Source of the DNA: an uncultured Actinomycetes bacterium
GTDB lineage: Bacteria; Actinomycetota; Acidimicrobiia; Acidimicrobiales; Ilumatobacteraceae
NCBI GenBank assembly: GCA_937927625.1
Contig: CALBSD010000058.1
Location: 4,385-68,384 of the forward strand
Direction of reading: 5' to 3'
Length of the DNA: 64,000 bases
Positions 63,290 to 64,000 of the stretch are shown here, piece by piece. The notes below the pieces were generated by a model. That model had not been told where the DNA came from, did not search any database, and was given only the letters and a program-made list of their open reading frames with translations. The position numbers and the translations under genes were made by a program. Within the stretch, counting starts at the first letter, position 1. Every line of letters starts with the position of its first letter.

Positions 63290-64000
63290 TTATTGATGAG
63301 CGACACCTGTGTGAACCGCATAGCGATAGAGATGACCAAGTGCGGCAACAGCGCGATTACCACTTGCGTAGCAAAGGCGGCCCGACTCGCGAACAGCTAC
63401 AACACCTGCATTTTCTGGGTCGGCAACTGCAAGTTCCGTCGCAACCAAAATTGGCTTACCGGTACGAAGTGACAATTCATGAGCTGCTTGTGCGAAGCGT
63501 GCATCTTGACGTTCGTGGTATTCAACGATTCGTTCAAGTCCGTGATCTGGATGGAATTTACCTTCTCGCATCAAACGTGCTTGGTTGGCTTGAATACCGA
63601 GTCCGAGATAAATCACAGCATCAACATCTGGGTGCGACGCAATCATCTCCATCACTTCTGGAATTGTGTCGCGTGTTTCGCCGCCGGCGCAGTCAACAGG
63701 ATTGTTGCGACTCCATCGAGGAGGGAGCTTTGTATCAATTTGCGATTCAAGGTCTGCGGGCAAAGACATCAATTGAAGAGAACCATCACGAGCAATCGCA
63801 TCGCTGGTCACAACTCCCCAACCTCCTGCTGTCGTGAGGATGATTACGTTCGGGCCCTTGGGAAGTGGTTGAGTTGCAAAAGTTGCTGCTGCCTCGAATG
63901 CCTCTTCAACTGTTGCAGCACGTGAAATGCCACCTGCTTTGCATGCGCCATCAAAAATGGAATCATTCGCGGCGAGAGCACCAGTGTGACTCGCAGCAGC
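63290..64000 (-). CDS. NDP-forming acyl-CoA synthetase, C-terminal part (cut by window edge)
   Basis: The minus-strand frame runs open to the window edge, so the gene continues beyond 64000. The visible part reads ...SHTGALAANDSIFDGACKAGG and VIILTTAGGWGVVTSDAIARDG, typical of the succinyl-CoA-synthetase-like domain of ADP/GDP-forming acyl-CoA (acetate-CoA) ligases, followed by a CoA-ligase region with GLGIQANQARL. At least the last ~236 residues are visible. Its N-terminal CoA-binding part lies outside the window. Confidence 0.85.
   Translation of the reverse strand, partial: AAASHTGALAANDSIFDGACKAGGISRAATVEEAFEAAATFATQPLPKGPNVIILTTAGGWGVVTSDAIARDGSLQLMSLPADLESQIDTKLPPRWSRNNPVDCAGGETRDTIPEVMEMIASHPDVDAVIYLGLGIQANQARLMREGKFHPDHGLERIVEYHERQDARFAQAAHELSLRTGKPILVATELAVADPENAGVVAVRESGRLCYASGNRAVAALGHLYRYAVHTGVAHQ

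Overview
The window looks like a piece of chromosome from a free-living actinobacterium of moderate GC content. The class Acidimicrobiia (Ilumatobacter-like or freshwater acIV-like) is my best guess. This rests on a WhiB regulator, a DUF4193-like acidic protein, the Mycobacterium-like order tatB-tatC-helY, the gcvH / FHA protein / MerR / bifunctional nuclease / MerR block, frequent GTG starts and many 4-base stop/start overlaps. It is inference; no rRNA is present. The window is almost all coding. No stretch above about 250 bases lacks a gene, and the longest gap (42146-42391) holds a glycine riboswitch. I saw no insertion sequence, prophage, CRISPR array or rRNA. One tRNA (Pro, GGG) is present.

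Layout. 1-9.3 kb: pyrG, a Nudix hydrolase, xerD, an HD-domain protein, trpS (opposite strand), scpA, scpB, rluB, tyrA and aroA. This resembles the pyrG-xerD-scpAB-rluB order of mycobacteria, but cmk and der do not follow directly. 9.3-14.2 kb: a HAD phosphatase, UbiA, DprE1 and DprE2, a probable pathway to decaprenyl-phospho-arabinose, beside a PIG-V-like membrane mannosyltransferase. 14.2-28.5 kb: lipid and CoA enzymes (enoyl-CoA hydratase, acyl-CoA synthetase, acyl-CoA dehydrogenase) around a catabolic-looking unit: a flavin monooxygenase, a cytosine-deaminase-like amidohydrolase and an NMT1-type ABC importer on the minus strand, facing a creatininase-family gene. ispH and a small CopD-like membrane protein follow.

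28.5-35 kb: a PDZ/radical-SAM DUF512 protein overlapping der, tRNA-Pro, two SDR enzymes, an SRAP DNA-protein crosslink repair protein, a HIT hydrolase and pgsA. 35-42.4 kb: the glycine cleavage region. gcvH, a zinc-ribbon FHA protein, MerR, DUF151 nuclease, MerR and gcvT run forward. gcvP, led by a tandem glycine riboswitch, runs in reverse and is coupled to a small coiled-coil protein whose end overlaps gcvT.

42.4-50.3 kb: a PLP decarboxylase of the sphingosine-phosphate-lyase type, a zinc-finger coiled-coil protein, a threonine aldolase, whiB, prmA, a gamma-carbonic-anhydrase-like protein, a large unrecognised basic/low-complexity protein, a second enoyl-CoA hydratase, and a three-gene run of small proteins. 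50.4-64 kb: a double-length ThyX-like protein, an M20 hydrolase with an MDR dehydrogenase, a catalytic-domain-less diacylglycerol-kinase-like protein coupled to helY, tatC and tatB, a second glycerophosphodiesterase, lepB, a ferredoxin, trmI with three small membrane or basic proteins, a PBP4-type carboxypeptidase, and the C-terminal end of an NDP-forming acyl-CoA synthetase cut by the window edge.

The most interesting points for follow-up are the fused ThyX-like protein with its motif split between the two halves, the predicted N-heterocycle scavenging unit at 17-23 kb, the decaprenyl-phospho-arabinose cluster with a HAD phosphatase and a Thr in place of the benzothiazinone-target Cys of DprE1, and the riboswitch-led gcvP transcript carrying an unknown small protein.
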